This document shows positions 8,943 to 17,821 of a stretch of 64,000 nucleotides of DNA, one piece after another; within the stretch, counting starts at the first letter, position 1, and the number at the start of each line of letters is the position of its first letter. The stretch is from G963668605 sp963668605. Its GTDB lineage: Bacteria > Acidobacteriota > Terriglobia > Bryobacterales > Bryobacteraceae. Under the pieces are notes generated by a model. That model ran no database searches, was not told the origin of the DNA, and saw only the letters and a list, made by a program, of their open reading frames with translations. The position numbers and the translations under genes were made by a program. The stretch is taken from the NCBI GenBank assembly GCA_963668605.1, contig OY764903.1, forward strand, positions 2,728,001-2,792,000, given 5' to 3'.

Positions 8943-10855
8943 GCCGGTTGGGGGGACTCCCCGGTCCCGAAGCCTGCGACGCGGCTGCCACCGTCGGGGC
9001 GAACCACCGCTTGCTTGCCCTCATCCGATGGCGGCTTGGCGGAGGGGTTCTTTGAGGCGGGCAGCGTCTGACCGTCGATCAGCGCCATGACCTCGGCTCC
9101 ATCGAGAATCTCGCGCTCGAGTAACGCTTCAGCGATGCGCACCATCGCGTCCGCACGCTCTTCGATGATGCGGCGCGCCCGGCCGTAGCCGCCTTCGACC
9201 AACTTACGCACCTGCACATCGATCTTGATGGCGGTCTCTTCGCTATAGTCGCGGTGTTGCGCAATCTCGCGGCCCAGGAAGATCTGCTCTTCTTTTTTGC
9301 CAAAACTCAGCGGTCCCAGATCGCTCATGCCCCATTCGCAAACCATCTTGCGGGCCAACTCGGTGGCGCGTTCGATGTCGTTCCCCGCCCCGGTGGTCAG
9401 TTGGTTCATGTAGATCTCTTCGGCGATACGGCCGCCCATCAGGATGGAAACCTGCGCCTCGAGATAGGTCTTGTTGTAGCAGTGCTTATCATCGAGAGGA
9501 AGTTGCATCGTGAGGCCCAACGCCATCCCGCGCGGAATGATCGTGACCTTATGCAGAGGATCCGCGCCCGGAGTGACAGCGGCCACCAGCGCGTGTCCGG
9601 CCTCGTGATAGGCCGTGTTACGCTTCTCCTCGTCGCTGATGATCATGGACTTGCGTTCGACGCCCATGATGACCTTGTCCTTGGCGAGTTCGAAATCGTA
9701 CTGCGTCACCACCTTGCGGTTCTGGCGCGCTGCGACGAGCGCAGCTTCATTCACCAGATTGGCAAGATCGGCGCCGGCGAATCCGGGTGTTCCGCGGGCG
9801 AGCACCATCAAATCGACATCGTCGGAGAGCGGGGTCTTCTTGGTATGCACGCGCAGAATCTGCTCGCGCCCCTTCACATCCGGACGGCCCACCACCACGC
9901 GCCGGTCGAAGCGGCCGGGGCGCAGCAACGCGGGATCGAGCACGTCGGGGCGGTTGGTGGCTGCAACGAGGATTACGCCTTCGTTCGATTCGAAGCCATC
10001 CATTTCGACCAGTAACTGATTCAGCGTCTGTTCGCGTTCGTCGTGACCGCCGCCCAGACCGGCGCCACGATGGCGGCCCACCGCGTCGATTTCATCGATG
10101 AAGACGATGCAGGGCGCGTTCTTCTTGCCCTGCTCGAACAGGTCGCGGACGCGGCTCGCGCCGACGCCGACAAACATCTCCACAAAATCTGAGCCGGAGA
10201 TCGAGAAAAACGGAACATTCGCCTCACCCGCAATGGCGCGCGCCAGCAGCGTCTTGCCGGTACCGGGAGGGCCGATCAACAGTACGCCCTTTGGAATTCT
10301 TCCGCCGAGTTTCTGGAATCTTTGGGGTTCCCGCAGAAATTCGATGATCTCCTGCAACTCTTCCTTGGCTTCTTCCACGCCCGCGACGTCCTTAAACGTC
10401 ACCTTCTTCTGCTGCGAGGAGTGCAGCCGCGCGCGGCTCTTGCCAAAGCTGAGCGCCTTGTTGCCTCCGCTCTGCATCTGCCGCATCATGAAGATCCAGA
10501 ACGCGAGCAGCAGCACAAACGGGATCGCGTTGATCAGTATCGAAACCCAGTTGCTCGAACTCGAATCCTTGATCTCGACGTTGACGTTCTTGTCGCGCAT
10601 CGCCTTGTAGATGTCGGGATAGTTCGTCGGAATCAGAGTATGGAAGTTGCTGGCATCATCCTTGAAAGCTCCGTGGACCTCGTTGCCGGCGATGCTTACC
10701 TGCTTGACGCGCCCGCTTTCGACCTCCGTCAAGAACTGTGAAAAGGTAAGTTGCTGGTCCTTACGGGTGTTTCCGGTCCGCACGACAGCCCACAACAGTA
10801 CCGCCACGCAGATCAACACGACCCAGAAGATAGCAGTCTTGATATTTGAATTCAT
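8939..10855 (-). CDS. ftsH: ATP-dependent zinc metalloprotease FtsH
   Basis: This 638-residue membrane AAA+ protease, normal in length, degrades misassembled membrane proteins and short-lived regulators as a hexamer. Transmembrane helices are at about residues 7-25 and 106-124, with the periplasmic FtsH-extracellular domain between them. The AAA domain has Walker A GPPGTGKT (195-202), Walker B IVFIDEIDAVG, and the second region of homology around NRPDVLDPALLRPGRFDR. The zinc site is HEAGH (417-421), with the third ligand expected in the NDIERAT region. The tail is low-complexity and Pro/Gly-rich. It lies 78 bp downstream of tilS; tilS-ftsH adjacency is common in bacteria. Confidence 0.97.
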   Translation of the reverse strand: MNSNIKTAIFWVVLICVAVLLWAVVRTGNTRKDQQLTFSQFLTEVESGRVKQVSIAGNEVHGAFKDDASNFHTLIPTNYPDIYKAMRDKNVNVEIKDSSSSNWVSILINAIPFVLLLAFWIFMMRQMQSGGNKALSFGKSRARLHSSQQKKVTFKDVAGVEEAKEELQEIIEFLREPQRFQKLGGRIPKGVLLIGPPGTGKTLLARAIAGEANVPFFSISGSDFVEMFVGVGASRVRDLFEQGKKNAPCIVFIDEIDAVGRHRGAGLGGGHDEREQTLNQLLVEMDGFESNEGVILVAATNRPDVLDPALLRPGRFDRRVVVGRPDVKGREQILRVHTKKTPLSDDVDLMVLARGTPGFAGADLANLVNEAALVAARQNRKVVTQYDFELAKDKVIMGVERKSMIISDEEKRNTAYHEAGHALVAAVTPGADPLHKVTIIPRGMALGLTMQLPLDDKHCYNKTYLEAQVSILMGGRIAEEIYMNQLTTGAGNDIERATELARKMVCEWGMSDLGPLSFGKKEEQIFLGREIAQHRDYSEETAIKIDVQVRKLVEGGYGRARRIIEERADAMVRIAEALLEREILDGAEVMALIDGQTLPASKNPSAKPPSDEGKQAVVRPDGGSRVAGFGTGESPQPA

Positions 10856-10933
10856 TGCAACTCCCTCATCACTGAAACCATCAGGACCACACGAGCCCCT
10901 ATTACTACAGACGCCGCAAACGCCTATTCCGAT

Positions 10934-12268
10934 TCAACGGGACCAAAATCGTTCAGAAATGCGCAGCCGGCACTCGGCCGCCATCCCGAACTGGCGCGCC
11001 CAAACGATATCCTCACCTATGCAGACAATCGGCCAATTGCGCCTTTCCCATAAGGGGATCTTCGCCGCTTGAAAAAGTATCTTCACTTTTTCGGGACCGG
11101 AACGCCCAACGCGCTGATACTGATCGCCCGGTCTCCAGTTCCGCAACTCTAATGGCGCCTTCAGCCCGAGGCTATTCACGCCGCTACTACCTTCAGTATA
11201 GCCCCTACAGCCGGTCTCCACGCTGATCGTCGACTTCCCGTCCGGATGGGGCGTCTCGCCGGGTACGCGCAGAGCCAACCGCCAGTTCCGGCCCGCAAGG
11301 CCGTCGGCGACCGGGGGCGCCAACCGGATCTGATGGAACGACCGCAGGGCATCGACACCGGGTATCTGCACGCGTCCATCGCCGCTATCCTGGACGGCCA
11401 ACGACAGCAGGGCGTCAATATGGCGAAAGTCGACCGAGCGCAGGTCGCCTTTCACGACCTCGACGGCGCGGCGGATCATGCGGCGCGCGACGGAGCCAGG
11501 CGCTGCGGCGAGGCGATCTCCATCGAGAATCACGGCCGGGGGATCACAGCGCATATACTCGGGCGCCATGCGTTCGATCGCCGCGCGCCAGTAGGCCTCG
11601 TCCTCCTGCGCCAGTTCCGCCGTCTGCGCGAGCAACTCCACCAGGTTCGGATTCCATTCGCGCACGAGTTGAGGCAGCAGTTCGTGCCGAATGCGATTAC
11701 GCGAAAAGGCCGTATCCCGATTGGTGGCATCCTCGCGCCAGGCGATTCCGCGCCCGACGAGGTACGCCTCGACCTCTTCGCGGCGCGTCTCAAGCAATGG
11801 GCGCACGAGCCCTTCGGGCGTCACCGGACACATCGCCGCGAGTCCGCTCGCACCGGCGCCGCGCAACAGCCGGAAGAGCACGGTTTCGGCCTGGTCGTCA
11901 CGCGTGTGGCCCAGCGCAATGCGGTCGAGCCGGCCCGTGCGCACGAACTCGAGAAAAAACTCGCGGCGCGCCGTACGAGCGGCCTGCTCCATGTTGCCCT
12001 CGAACGCCGCGGCTTCGCGCCCATGGAAACTCAGCCCGAGGCTGGCGGCCAGATCCCGCACAAGGCGCGCGTCGCCCTTCGACGCATCGCCGCGCAGCCT
12101 GTGATCGAGGTGCAGCACCTCAAGACGCAGATTCCAGTTCGGAGCCAGTTCGCGCAATACGTGAAGCAGGCAGACCGAATCGGCTCCCCCGGACACCGCA
12201 ACACCCACACGGCAACCGGGAGTAAACATCTTCTCGCGTTCGATCAGAGTCTGTATGCCGCGCAACAT
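10934..12268 (-). CDS. tilS: tRNA(Ile)-lysidine synthase
   Basis: This 444-residue enzyme attaches lysine to C34 of the CAU-anticodon tRNA-Ile so that it reads AUA. The PP-loop SGGADS is at residues 26-31, in the TilS context GVAVSGGADSVCLLHVL. The next conserved blocks are HLDHRLRGDASKGDA, LGHTRDDQAETVLFRLLRG and the VRPLL...R.E segment. The C-terminal half carries the TilS substrate-binding region (RNWRPGDQYQ...KVKILFQAAKIP). Length and order match the family. It is divergent from the ABM-domain gene, with 93 bp between start codons that must hold both promoters. Confidence 0.94.
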   Translation of the reverse strand: MLRGIQTLIEREKMFTPGCRVGVAVSGGADSVCLLHVLRELAPNWNLRLEVLHLDHRLRGDASKGDARLVRDLAASLGLSFHGREAAAFEGNMEQAARTARREFFLEFVRTGRLDRIALGHTRDDQAETVLFRLLRGAGASGLAAMCPVTPEGLVRPLLETRREEVEAYLVGRGIAWREDATNRDTAFSRNRIRHELLPQLVREWNPNLVELLAQTAELAQEDEAYWRAAIERMAPEYMRCDPPAVILDGDRLAAAPGSVARRMIRRAVEVVKGDLRSVDFRHIDALLSLAVQDSGDGRVQIPGVDALRSFHQIRLAPPVADGLAGRNWRLALRVPGETPHPDGKSTISVETGCRGYTEGSSGVNSLGLKAPLELRNWRPGDQYQRVGRSGPEKVKILFQAAKIPLWERRNWPIVCIGEDIVWARQFGMAAECRLRISERFWSR

Positions 12269-12361
12269 GAAGCCGTTCCTAAATCAACCAATCACCATTC
12301 TCCCACGCGCGATTTTCGGAATAATGGTAAAGATAGAAACTCTGTCCACAGGAGAGATGCC

Positions 12362-12667
12362 ATGTTGATTGTACACGTCGATGTTCATGTCAAGCCGGAG
12401 TCGGTCGAGGCCTTTCGCCAAGCCACCGTGGAGAACGCGAGCAACAGTCTGAAAGAGGCCGGGATCGCACGCTTCGATCTCATTCAACAAATCGACGACC
12501 CAACTCACTTCGTGCTTGTCGAAGTCTACCGTGCGCCCGAAGACGCGCTATCACACAAAGAAACCGCGCACTACATGCAGTGGCGCGACAGTGTTTCCCC
12601 CATGATGGCGAAGCCGCGAACGAGCGTAAAATACGCCAACCTGTTTCCCGGCGACGAGGGTTGGTAG
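12362..12667 (+). CDS. Antibiotic biosynthesis monooxygenase (ABM)-domain protein
   Basis: This 101-residue dimeric alpha+beta-barrel (ABM) protein starts MLIVHVDVHVKPESVEAFRQ and carries the typical core (DLIQQIDDPTHFVLVEVY...HKETAHYMQWRD). Related small proteins include LsrG and quinol monooxygenases, which work on small redox-active or keto compounds. The start is chosen at 12362 because AGGAGAG sits 6-7 bp upstream and the product length then fits the family; a longer in-frame opening is antisense to tilS. The alcohol dehydrogenase gene begins 5 bp after the stop, so the two are probably co-transcribed. Confidence 0.8.
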   Translation: MLIVHVDVHVKPESVEAFRQATVENASNSLKEAGIARFDLIQQIDDPTHFVLVEVYRAPEDALSHKETAHYMQWRDSVSPMMAKPRTSVKYANLFPGDEGW

Positions 12668-12672
12668 CCCGG

Positions 12673-13803
12673 ATGCGATTTGAATTCGCAACGGCCACGC
12701 GCATACTTTTCGGGGAGGGTATGGCGCGGGAGATTGCGCCTGCGGCCCGCTCCATGGGCACACGCGTCATGCTCGTGACGGGACGCTCCGGCCGCCGGCC
12801 GCCTGGGCTCGACGACTGCGCCACTTTCCCTGTCGACGGTGAGCCTACGGTCGACGCCGTGCGGCTCGGCGTGAGCCTGGCGCGCACGGAGCGCTGCGAT
12901 GTGATCGTGAGCTTCGGAGGCGGCAGTGTGATCGACGCCGGCAAAGCGATCGCGGCGCTGTTGGCCAACGGAGGCGATCCGCTCGACTACCTCGAGGTGA
13001 TCGGCAAGGGTGCGCCACTTCGTGTTGCGTCGGCGCCCTTCATCGCCGTGCCGACGACGGCCGGAACCGGCTCGGAGGTGACACGCAACGCGGTGCTAGG
13101 CTCGCCCACGCACGGCGTCAAGGCCAGCCTGCGCGGCGCCGGTATGCTCCCGCGCCTGGCCGTGTCCGATCCGGAATTGACTCTCGATCTGCCGCCCGAA
13201 TTGACGGCCAGCACAGGACTCGATGCCTTGACGCAATTGATCGAGCCCTATGTTTCCGTGCGCGCCAACGCGATGACGGATCTCTATTGCGTGGAGGGTA
13301 TCACGCGCGCCGCACGCGCATTGCCTCGCGTCTATCGCGATGGACACGACCGGGCGGCGCGTAGCGACATGGCCTTTGCGAGCCTGCTGGGTGGCCTGTC
13401 GCTGGCCAATGCCGGACTCGGCGCGGTGCATGGTTTTGCCGCACCGCTGGGCGGCCTCTTCAAGGCGCCGCACGGAACCGTGTGCGCGGCGCTACTGCCG
13501 CACGTCATGGCCGCGAACATACGCGCTGTGCGCGAACGCGAGACATCCGGCGAAACCCTACGGCGTTACGAAACGATCGCGCGCCTGCTGACAGGCAATG
13601 CCACGGCCCGCGCCGAAGACGGCGTCGACTGGGTTCGCGAGTTGTGCGCGGCACTGCGAATTCCGCGCCTGGCCACTTATGGAGTCGGCGTAAACGACGC
13701 GGCAGAGTTGCTCGACAAAGCCGCGCAAGCCAGCAGCATGAAGGGTAATCCAATCGCGCTGAATGCCGCGGAGCTGGCCGGCGTGCTCGAAGCCGCGATG
13801 TAA
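12673..13803 (+). CDS. Iron-containing (group III) alcohol dehydrogenase / maleylacetate-reductase-like
   Basis: This 376-residue Fe-ADH-family enzyme should interconvert an alcohol and an aldehyde/ketone with NAD(P). The nucleotide-binding signature GGGSVIDAGKA (residues 82-92) and the PTTAGTGSEVT block (127-137) are present. Of the four usual metal ligands, Asp184 (TGLDALT), His253 and His267 (VHGFAAPLGGLFKAPHG) are visible, but the position expected to be His after Asp (DALTH) is Gln188 (DALTQ). Metal identity is therefore uncertain. The start is the ATG just after the ABM gene; a longer in-frame opening runs back into that gene and is not credible. Confidence 0.85.
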   Translation: MRFEFATATRILFGEGMAREIAPAARSMGTRVMLVTGRSGRRPPGLDDCATFPVDGEPTVDAVRLGVSLARTERCDVIVSFGGGSVIDAGKAIAALLANGGDPLDYLEVIGKGAPLRVASAPFIAVPTTAGTGSEVTRNAVLGSPTHGVKASLRGAGMLPRLAVSDPELTLDLPPELTASTGLDALTQLIEPYVSVRANAMTDLYCVEGITRAARALPRVYRDGHDRAARSDMAFASLLGGLSLANAGLGAVHGFAAPLGGLFKAPHGTVCAALLPHVMAANIRAVRERETSGETLRRYETIARLLTGNATARAEDGVDWVRELCAALRIPRLATYGVGVNDAAELLDKAAQASSMKGNPIALNAAELAGVLEAAM

Positions 13804-13818
13804 TCTGGCTCCCCGGGC

Positions 13819-14415
13819 TTAGAGCCGCCGCAGAAAATAGTCGCCCGCCGGTCCCTCGAAATACAGCGCCCCGGCGGTGCGTTCTACCGTGCCCGACGGG
13901 TCTTCGAGCCAGCCGTTGCGCCAGATCTCCCAGGTGCCCGGCCCGAGTCCGCCGATCAGAAAACGTAGCGGCCCGGCGCCCTTCACATTAAAGGAAACCG
14001 CCGAACGCGCGCTGTTACTTTCGGCGTGGAACAGCAGTACCCAACCCTGCAGGCGCACGCCACCAAAGTCGATGCTCCCGATCTCACCGTCAGCGGGCGG
14101 CACGGCCGAGCCGTCATCCATCGCACAGCGCAGCGACGTCGTGGTCTTATCCGTCTTGACAACATCGAAAGTGATTTGCGCTTTACGCTCGTGGAGTTGC
14201 AGGACGACGAGCGAGCGTGTCACATCAACATCGCCCGGCAGTTTGGCTGCGAGGAAAGCGTAGTCCGGGCGCCTCTGGTCGGGACCGGAATCGTGGCCCA
14301 GCAGGCGCGCCGCCGCAGAGTTTTCCCCCAAGCGTGGGCGCAGCGCATCGATGTTCCACCACGCGGATTCGCCCGCCAGCGGGAGCAGCGCGGCGAGCAG
14401 CAACAAGTGCCTCAT
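13819..14415 (-). CDS. Exported protein of unknown function
   Basis: This 198-residue protein has a signal peptide (MRHLLLLAALLPLAGESA). I do not recognise a family. The rest is Gly/Leu-rich with alternating strands (DYAFLAAKLPGDVDVTRSLVVLQL, LYFEGPAGDYFLRRL), suggesting a beta-sandwich. Its start overlaps the aminotransferase stop by 4 bp (ATGA), so it is the last gene of the ior-paaK operon. A link to arylpyruvate metabolism is not obvious; coupling may be incidental. Confidence 0.65.
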   Translation of the reverse strand: MRHLLLLAALLPLAGESAWWNIDALRPRLGENSAAARLLGHDSGPDQRRPDYAFLAAKLPGDVDVTRSLVVLQLHERKAQITFDVVKTDKTTTSLRCAMDDGSAVPPADGEIGSIDFGGVRLQGWVLLFHAESNSARSAVSFNVKGAGPLRFLIGGLGPGTWEIWRNGWLEDPSGTVERTAGALYFEGPAGDYFLRRL

Positions 14416-15590
14416 CGGGTCAGATCTGTATAGACCTTCTCGAAGCCCGGAATCGATTTTTCGATCATTTCGCGCGGCACCGTTAGCGAGAGCCGTATGT
14501 AGCCGGAGCGCCCAAAGCCAGTGCCAGGCACGCCCAGAACCCCTTCGGCCGTCAGCAGGCGCACAAACGCGATGTCGTCGGCGATCGGCGTTTTCAGGAA
14601 GACATAAAACGTGCCTTCCGGTTTTGTGACCGCATAGCCGATGCGCGCCAAGGCGTCGCAGAGCAGGTCGCGTTTCTCCTGGTAGCCGGAGATGTCGATC
14701 TTCGCATCGAGCGCCTCGGTCATCACCCACTGCCAGATCGCCGGCGCGTTGATGAAGCCGAGAATCCGGTTCGTGAAAGTACAAGCGGAGCGCAGGGCGT
14801 CCAATTCGGGCAGACGTGGCGAGAGCGCGAGATAACCGATGCGCTCGCCGGGAATCGCCTGCGATTTCGACCACGAGTTGCAGATCGCGGTGTTTGAAAT
14901 GATCGAGGCCACCTCGGGCTGCTTGCCGCCGTCGAAGACCAAATGCTTGTAGGGTTCGTCGCTGAGCACGAGCACGGTGTGGTCGAGTTTCGAGAGCATC
15001 GTCTCCAACTCGCGTAGTACCCGTTCGGGATACACGCGGCCGCTCGGATTGTTCGGCGTGTTCAGAATAATCGCGCGCGTGCGCGGAGTAATCGCGGCGG
15101 CGATGCGTTCGACGTCGGGCAGAAACTCGTCGTCGGTCTCGACGCACACCAGCTTGCCCGCGTGGTTCGTCACGTAAAACGGATACTCTGAAAAGCACGG
15201 CATCAGCACAATGACTTCGTCGCCCGGATCGAGAATCGCCTTCAGGATCACGTTGCAGGCGCCCGCAGAGCCGACGGTCATGAAGATGTGTTCGGCGGAG
15301 AACTCGAGTCCCGTGTCGCGGCGCAACTGGCGCGCAATCGCCGTGCGCGTTTCGAGAAAGCCCGCATTCGGCATGTAGCCGTGGGCGTTCGGACGATTTT
15401 CCAGTGCAACGCGGCAAAGCGCATCGATCACCGCTTTGGGCGGCGCGACGTCCGGATTGCCGAGCGTGAAGTCGTAGACATTTTCGGGGCCGCGCTTCTG
15501 CTTGAGTTTTGCGCCCTCTTCAAACATGCGGCGGATCCACGAGGAGCGTTCAAGTTGTTCCGAGATAGTACGTGCCAGCAATTTGCTCAT
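14412..15590 (-). CDS. Pyridoxal-phosphate aminotransferase, class I/II
   Basis: This 392-residue fold-type I aminotransferase has NPSG at 181-184, DEPY at 211-214 and the Schiff-base Lys242 in NSWSKSQAIPGERIGYLA. The conserved Arg that binds the substrate carboxylate is near the end (SGYIRLSL). The ATG ending at 15590, just past the ACT gene's stop, gives the canonical N-terminus. Within an operon encoding indolepyruvate oxidoreductase and an arylacetate-CoA ligase, the likely reaction is transamination between aromatic amino acids and arylpyruvates. This is contextual; the enzyme could instead use aspartate or alanine. Confidence 0.88.
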   Translation of the reverse strand: MSKLLARTISEQLERSSWIRRMFEEGAKLKQKRGPENVYDFTLGNPDVAPPKAVIDALCRVALENRPNAHGYMPNAGFLETRTAIARQLRRDTGLEFSAEHIFMTVGSAGACNVILKAILDPGDEVIVLMPCFSEYPFYVTNHAGKLVCVETDDEFLPDVERIAAAITPRTRAIILNTPNNPSGRVYPERVLRELETMLSKLDHTVLVLSDEPYKHLVFDGGKQPEVASIISNTAICNSWSKSQAIPGERIGYLALSPRLPELDALRSACTFTNRILGFINAPAIWQWVMTEALDAKIDISGYQEKRDLLCDALARIGYAVTKPEGTFYVFLKTPIADDIAFVRLLTAEGVLGVPGTGFGRSGYIRLSLTVPREMIEKSIPGFEKVYTDLTR

Positions 15591-15594
15591 GCTC

Positions 15595-16026
15595 TCACTT
15601 TCCGCACAATTCGCCACCATCGAGCACATTGATGCCCGCCGCCTGCAGCCGTTCGAGGGCCGCGTCCGGATTGTCGAAGCGGAAGATCAGGATCGCGCGT
15701 TCGCCGCGGCCGAACGGAAAAGCGTACATGTACTCGATGTTGATCGTCGTGCCTTCGAACAGTGCGAGCACTTCGCTCAGGCCACCGGGGCGGTGGGGCA
15801 CTTCTACCGCCAACACTTCGGTGGTCTTGACCGCGAAGCCGGCCTCTTCGAGCATCTGCGTGGCTTTGACCGAATCCGAAACGATCAGGCGCAGAATCCC
15901 GAAGCGCTGCGTATCGGCCAGCGACAACGCGCGAATGTCGACGCCCGCGCGCGCCAGAAGACGGCATGGAGCGGCGATATGGCCCGGTCTGTTTTCCGCG
16001 AATAACGAGAGTTGCTGTATCTTCAT
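15595..16026 (-). CDS. Tandem ACT-domain regulatory protein
   Basis: This 143-residue protein is built of two ACT repeats: residues 1-70 (MKIQQLSLFAENRPGHIA) and 72-140 (LAVEVPHRPGGLSEVLALF). Each has the beta-alpha-beta start and the P-G turn that binds amino acids. Small tandem-ACT proteins are often encoded beside paaK and ior genes and are thought to sense aromatic amino acids or related ligands. ATGA overlaps couple it to paaK upstream, and the aminotransferase start lies within 5 bp downstream. No catalytic domain is attached. Confidence 0.85.
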   Translation of the reverse strand: MKIQQLSLFAENRPGHIAAPCRLLARAGVDIRALSLADTQRFGILRLIVSDSVKATQMLEEAGFAVKTTEVLAVEVPHRPGGLSEVLALFEGTTINIEYMYAFPFGRGERAILIFRFDNPDAALERLQAAGINVLDGGELCGK

Positions 16027-17354
16027 GAGACCCGCCGATCGATAACCCTTTTCGCTTTCCCCTCGCTGCGCTGGATCGTGTGCGGTTCCACCAGCGTTAC
16101 CAGCGCCCTAATGTTGAGTACGTGATCAAGCGCATCGGCGATCTTTTCGTTGAGCGCCTCCATCGCGCCGACCTTATCGCTGAACATCTGCGAAGTCACC
16201 TCGACCTGCACTTCCATCTGATCGAGCCCGTGTGTACGCGTCAGAATGATCTGGTAGTGCGGCAGCGTACCCTCCACTTCGAGCAGCGCCGTTTCGACCT
16301 GCGACGGAAATATGTTCACGCCGCGGATAATCAGCATGTCATCGCTGCGCCGACCGATGCGCCGCATGCGCCGCAGCGTGCGCCCGCAGGCGCAAGGCTC
16401 GCGGAACAGCGCCGTGATGTCGCGCGTGCGATAGCGGATCATCGGCATGGCCTGCTTGCTCAAGGTCGTCAGCACAAGTTCGCCCTCCTCACCGTCCGGC
16501 AGCGGCGCGCCGCTCTCCGGGTCGATGATCTCGGGGTAGAAATGGTCTTCGAACACGTGCAGCCCCTGCTGGCAGGGACACTCGATGGCGACGCCCGGGC
16601 CGATGATTTCGGAGAGCCCATAGATGTCGAACGCCTTGATGTTCGTCAACGCTTCAATGCGTTTGCGCATCGATTCGGTCCACGGCTCCGCGCCGAAGAC
16701 GCCTGCGCGCAACGGCAATTCACGCAAGTCGACGCCCAGTTCGGCGGCGCGCTCGATCATGTGCAGAAAATAGCTCGGCGTGCAACAGATTGCGGTGACG
16801 CCGAAGTCTTTCATCACCATGATCTGGCGGTCGGTGTTTCCGCCGGAAATCGGAATCACCGTCGCGCCGAGCCCTTCGGCTCCGTAGTGCGCGCCCAGCC
16901 CGCCGGTGAAAAGTCCGTAGCCATACGCATTCTGAATCACGTCGCCTTGATGGATGCCACAAGCCGCGAAGCTGCGCAGCATGACCGAAGTCCACACGCC
17001 AACGTCTTCCTTGGTATAGGCGACGACGATGGGCTTGCCCGTGGTGCCGCTCGATGCATGCAGACGCACGACATCTTCCATCGGACTGGCGAACAGGCCG
17101 AACGGGTAGGTATCGCGCAGATCAGTCTTCACCGTAAAAGGCAACTTGGAGATATCGTCGAGCGAGCGGATATCCGCGGGCGCCAAACCGCGCTCATCGA
17201 GCCGCGAGCGAAACAGCTCGACGCGCTCCCACGCACGCGTAACAACGCTACGCAGGCGATTGAGTTGTAGATCGCGCAACTGCGGCGCGGGCAGGTAGTC
17301 CGGTGTGCTGGCCGGATGAAATGCCGCGGCCAGTCTTTCGCAAGTGGATGTCAT
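16023..17354 (-). CDS. paaK: Phenylacetate/arylacetate-CoA ligase
   Basis: This 443-residue AMP-forming acyl-CoA synthetase is of the PaaK type. The P-loop-like motif SSGTTGKP lies near residue 95 (RLHASSGTTGKPIVVAYT). It is followed by DIYGLSEIIGPGVA and the adenylate-binding MIRYRTRDI, and the C-terminal AMP-binding domain starts near RRSDDMLIIRGVNIFPSQVE. It forms arylacetyl-CoA from phenylacetate, hydroxyphenylacetate or indoleacetate. The ATG ending at 17354 overlaps the iorB stop (ATGA). Being next to iorAB, it could run in the salvage direction (arylacetate to arylacetyl-CoA to arylpyruvate) or help dispose of the oxidoreductase product. Confidence 0.92.
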   Translation of the reverse strand: MTSTCERLAAAFHPASTPDYLPAPQLRDLQLNRLRSVVTRAWERVELFRSRLDERGLAPADIRSLDDISKLPFTVKTDLRDTYPFGLFASPMEDVVRLHASSGTTGKPIVVAYTKEDVGVWTSVMLRSFAACGIHQGDVIQNAYGYGLFTGGLGAHYGAEGLGATVIPISGGNTDRQIMVMKDFGVTAICCTPSYFLHMIERAAELGVDLRELPLRAGVFGAEPWTESMRKRIEALTNIKAFDIYGLSEIIGPGVAIECPCQQGLHVFEDHFYPEIIDPESGAPLPDGEEGELVLTTLSKQAMPMIRYRTRDITALFREPCACGRTLRRMRRIGRRSDDMLIIRGVNIFPSQVETALLEVEGTLPHYQIILTRTHGLDQMEVQVEVTSQMFSDKVGAMEALNEKIADALDHVLNIRALVTLVEPHTIQRSEGKAKRVIDRRVS

Positions 17355-17821
17355 GCCTTCCTTCCCAGGGCAAATGCCTGCACATTGGCTTCGTGCAGTT
17401 TCTCCGGCAGATTCGCCAGAATCGCGGCCGTCCAGTCCGCTTCGGAAAACCCGAGTTCGCGGCTGAGCACGCCGAGCAGCGCTACGTTGAGACTCTTTCT
17501 GTTGCGCAGTTTGGCGGCATCGATCGCGCCGGGCTCGATCAATCGCCCTCCCGGCTTCAGCGCAGACCGGTTTGCGTCGATCCATTCGCCGTCGAGCACA
17601 ACCAGAAAATCCGCCTCGCCCTCCGGCACCATCGGACTCCAGACCGTTTCGCCGAAGCGCACATCGCTCGAGACCGAGCCTCCGCGCTGGCTCATGCCGT
17701 GTATCTCGCTCTTCTTGACGTCGAGCCCGGCGCGGAACGCTACGTCCGCAACAATGTCGGAGGCTTTCAGGACGCCTTGCCCGCCGAGTCCGGCAATGAC
17801 GATGCTAGTTACGTTGCTCAT
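17351..17821 (-). CDS. iorB: Indolepyruvate ferredoxin oxidoreductase, beta subunit
   Basis: This 156-residue gamma-type domain protein of the 2-oxoacid:ferredoxin oxidoreductase family is IorB. The GLGGQGVLKASDIVADVAF start and the EIHGMSQRGGSVSSDVRFG block are diagnostic. The start at 17821 gives the standard N-terminus; an in-frame ATG six codons upstream is possible. It overlaps the iorA stop by 17 bp, so the subunits are coupled. With IorA it oxidatively decarboxylates arylpyruvates to aryl-acetyl-CoA while reducing ferredoxin. Confidence 0.92.
   Translation of the reverse strand: MSNVTSIVIAGLGGQGVLKASDIVADVAFRAGLDVKKSEIHGMSQRGGSVSSDVRFGETVWSPMVPEGEADFLVVLDGEWIDANRSALKPGGRLIEPGAIDAAKLRNRKSLNVALLGVLSRELGFSEADWTAAILANLPEKLHEANVQAFALGRKA

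Noticed and set aside
11246..12361. N-terminal extension of the ABM-domain frame by about 370 codons
   Set aside because: The extension is antisense to tilS. The ABM domain is complete from the ATG at 12362, which has a good ribosome-binding site.
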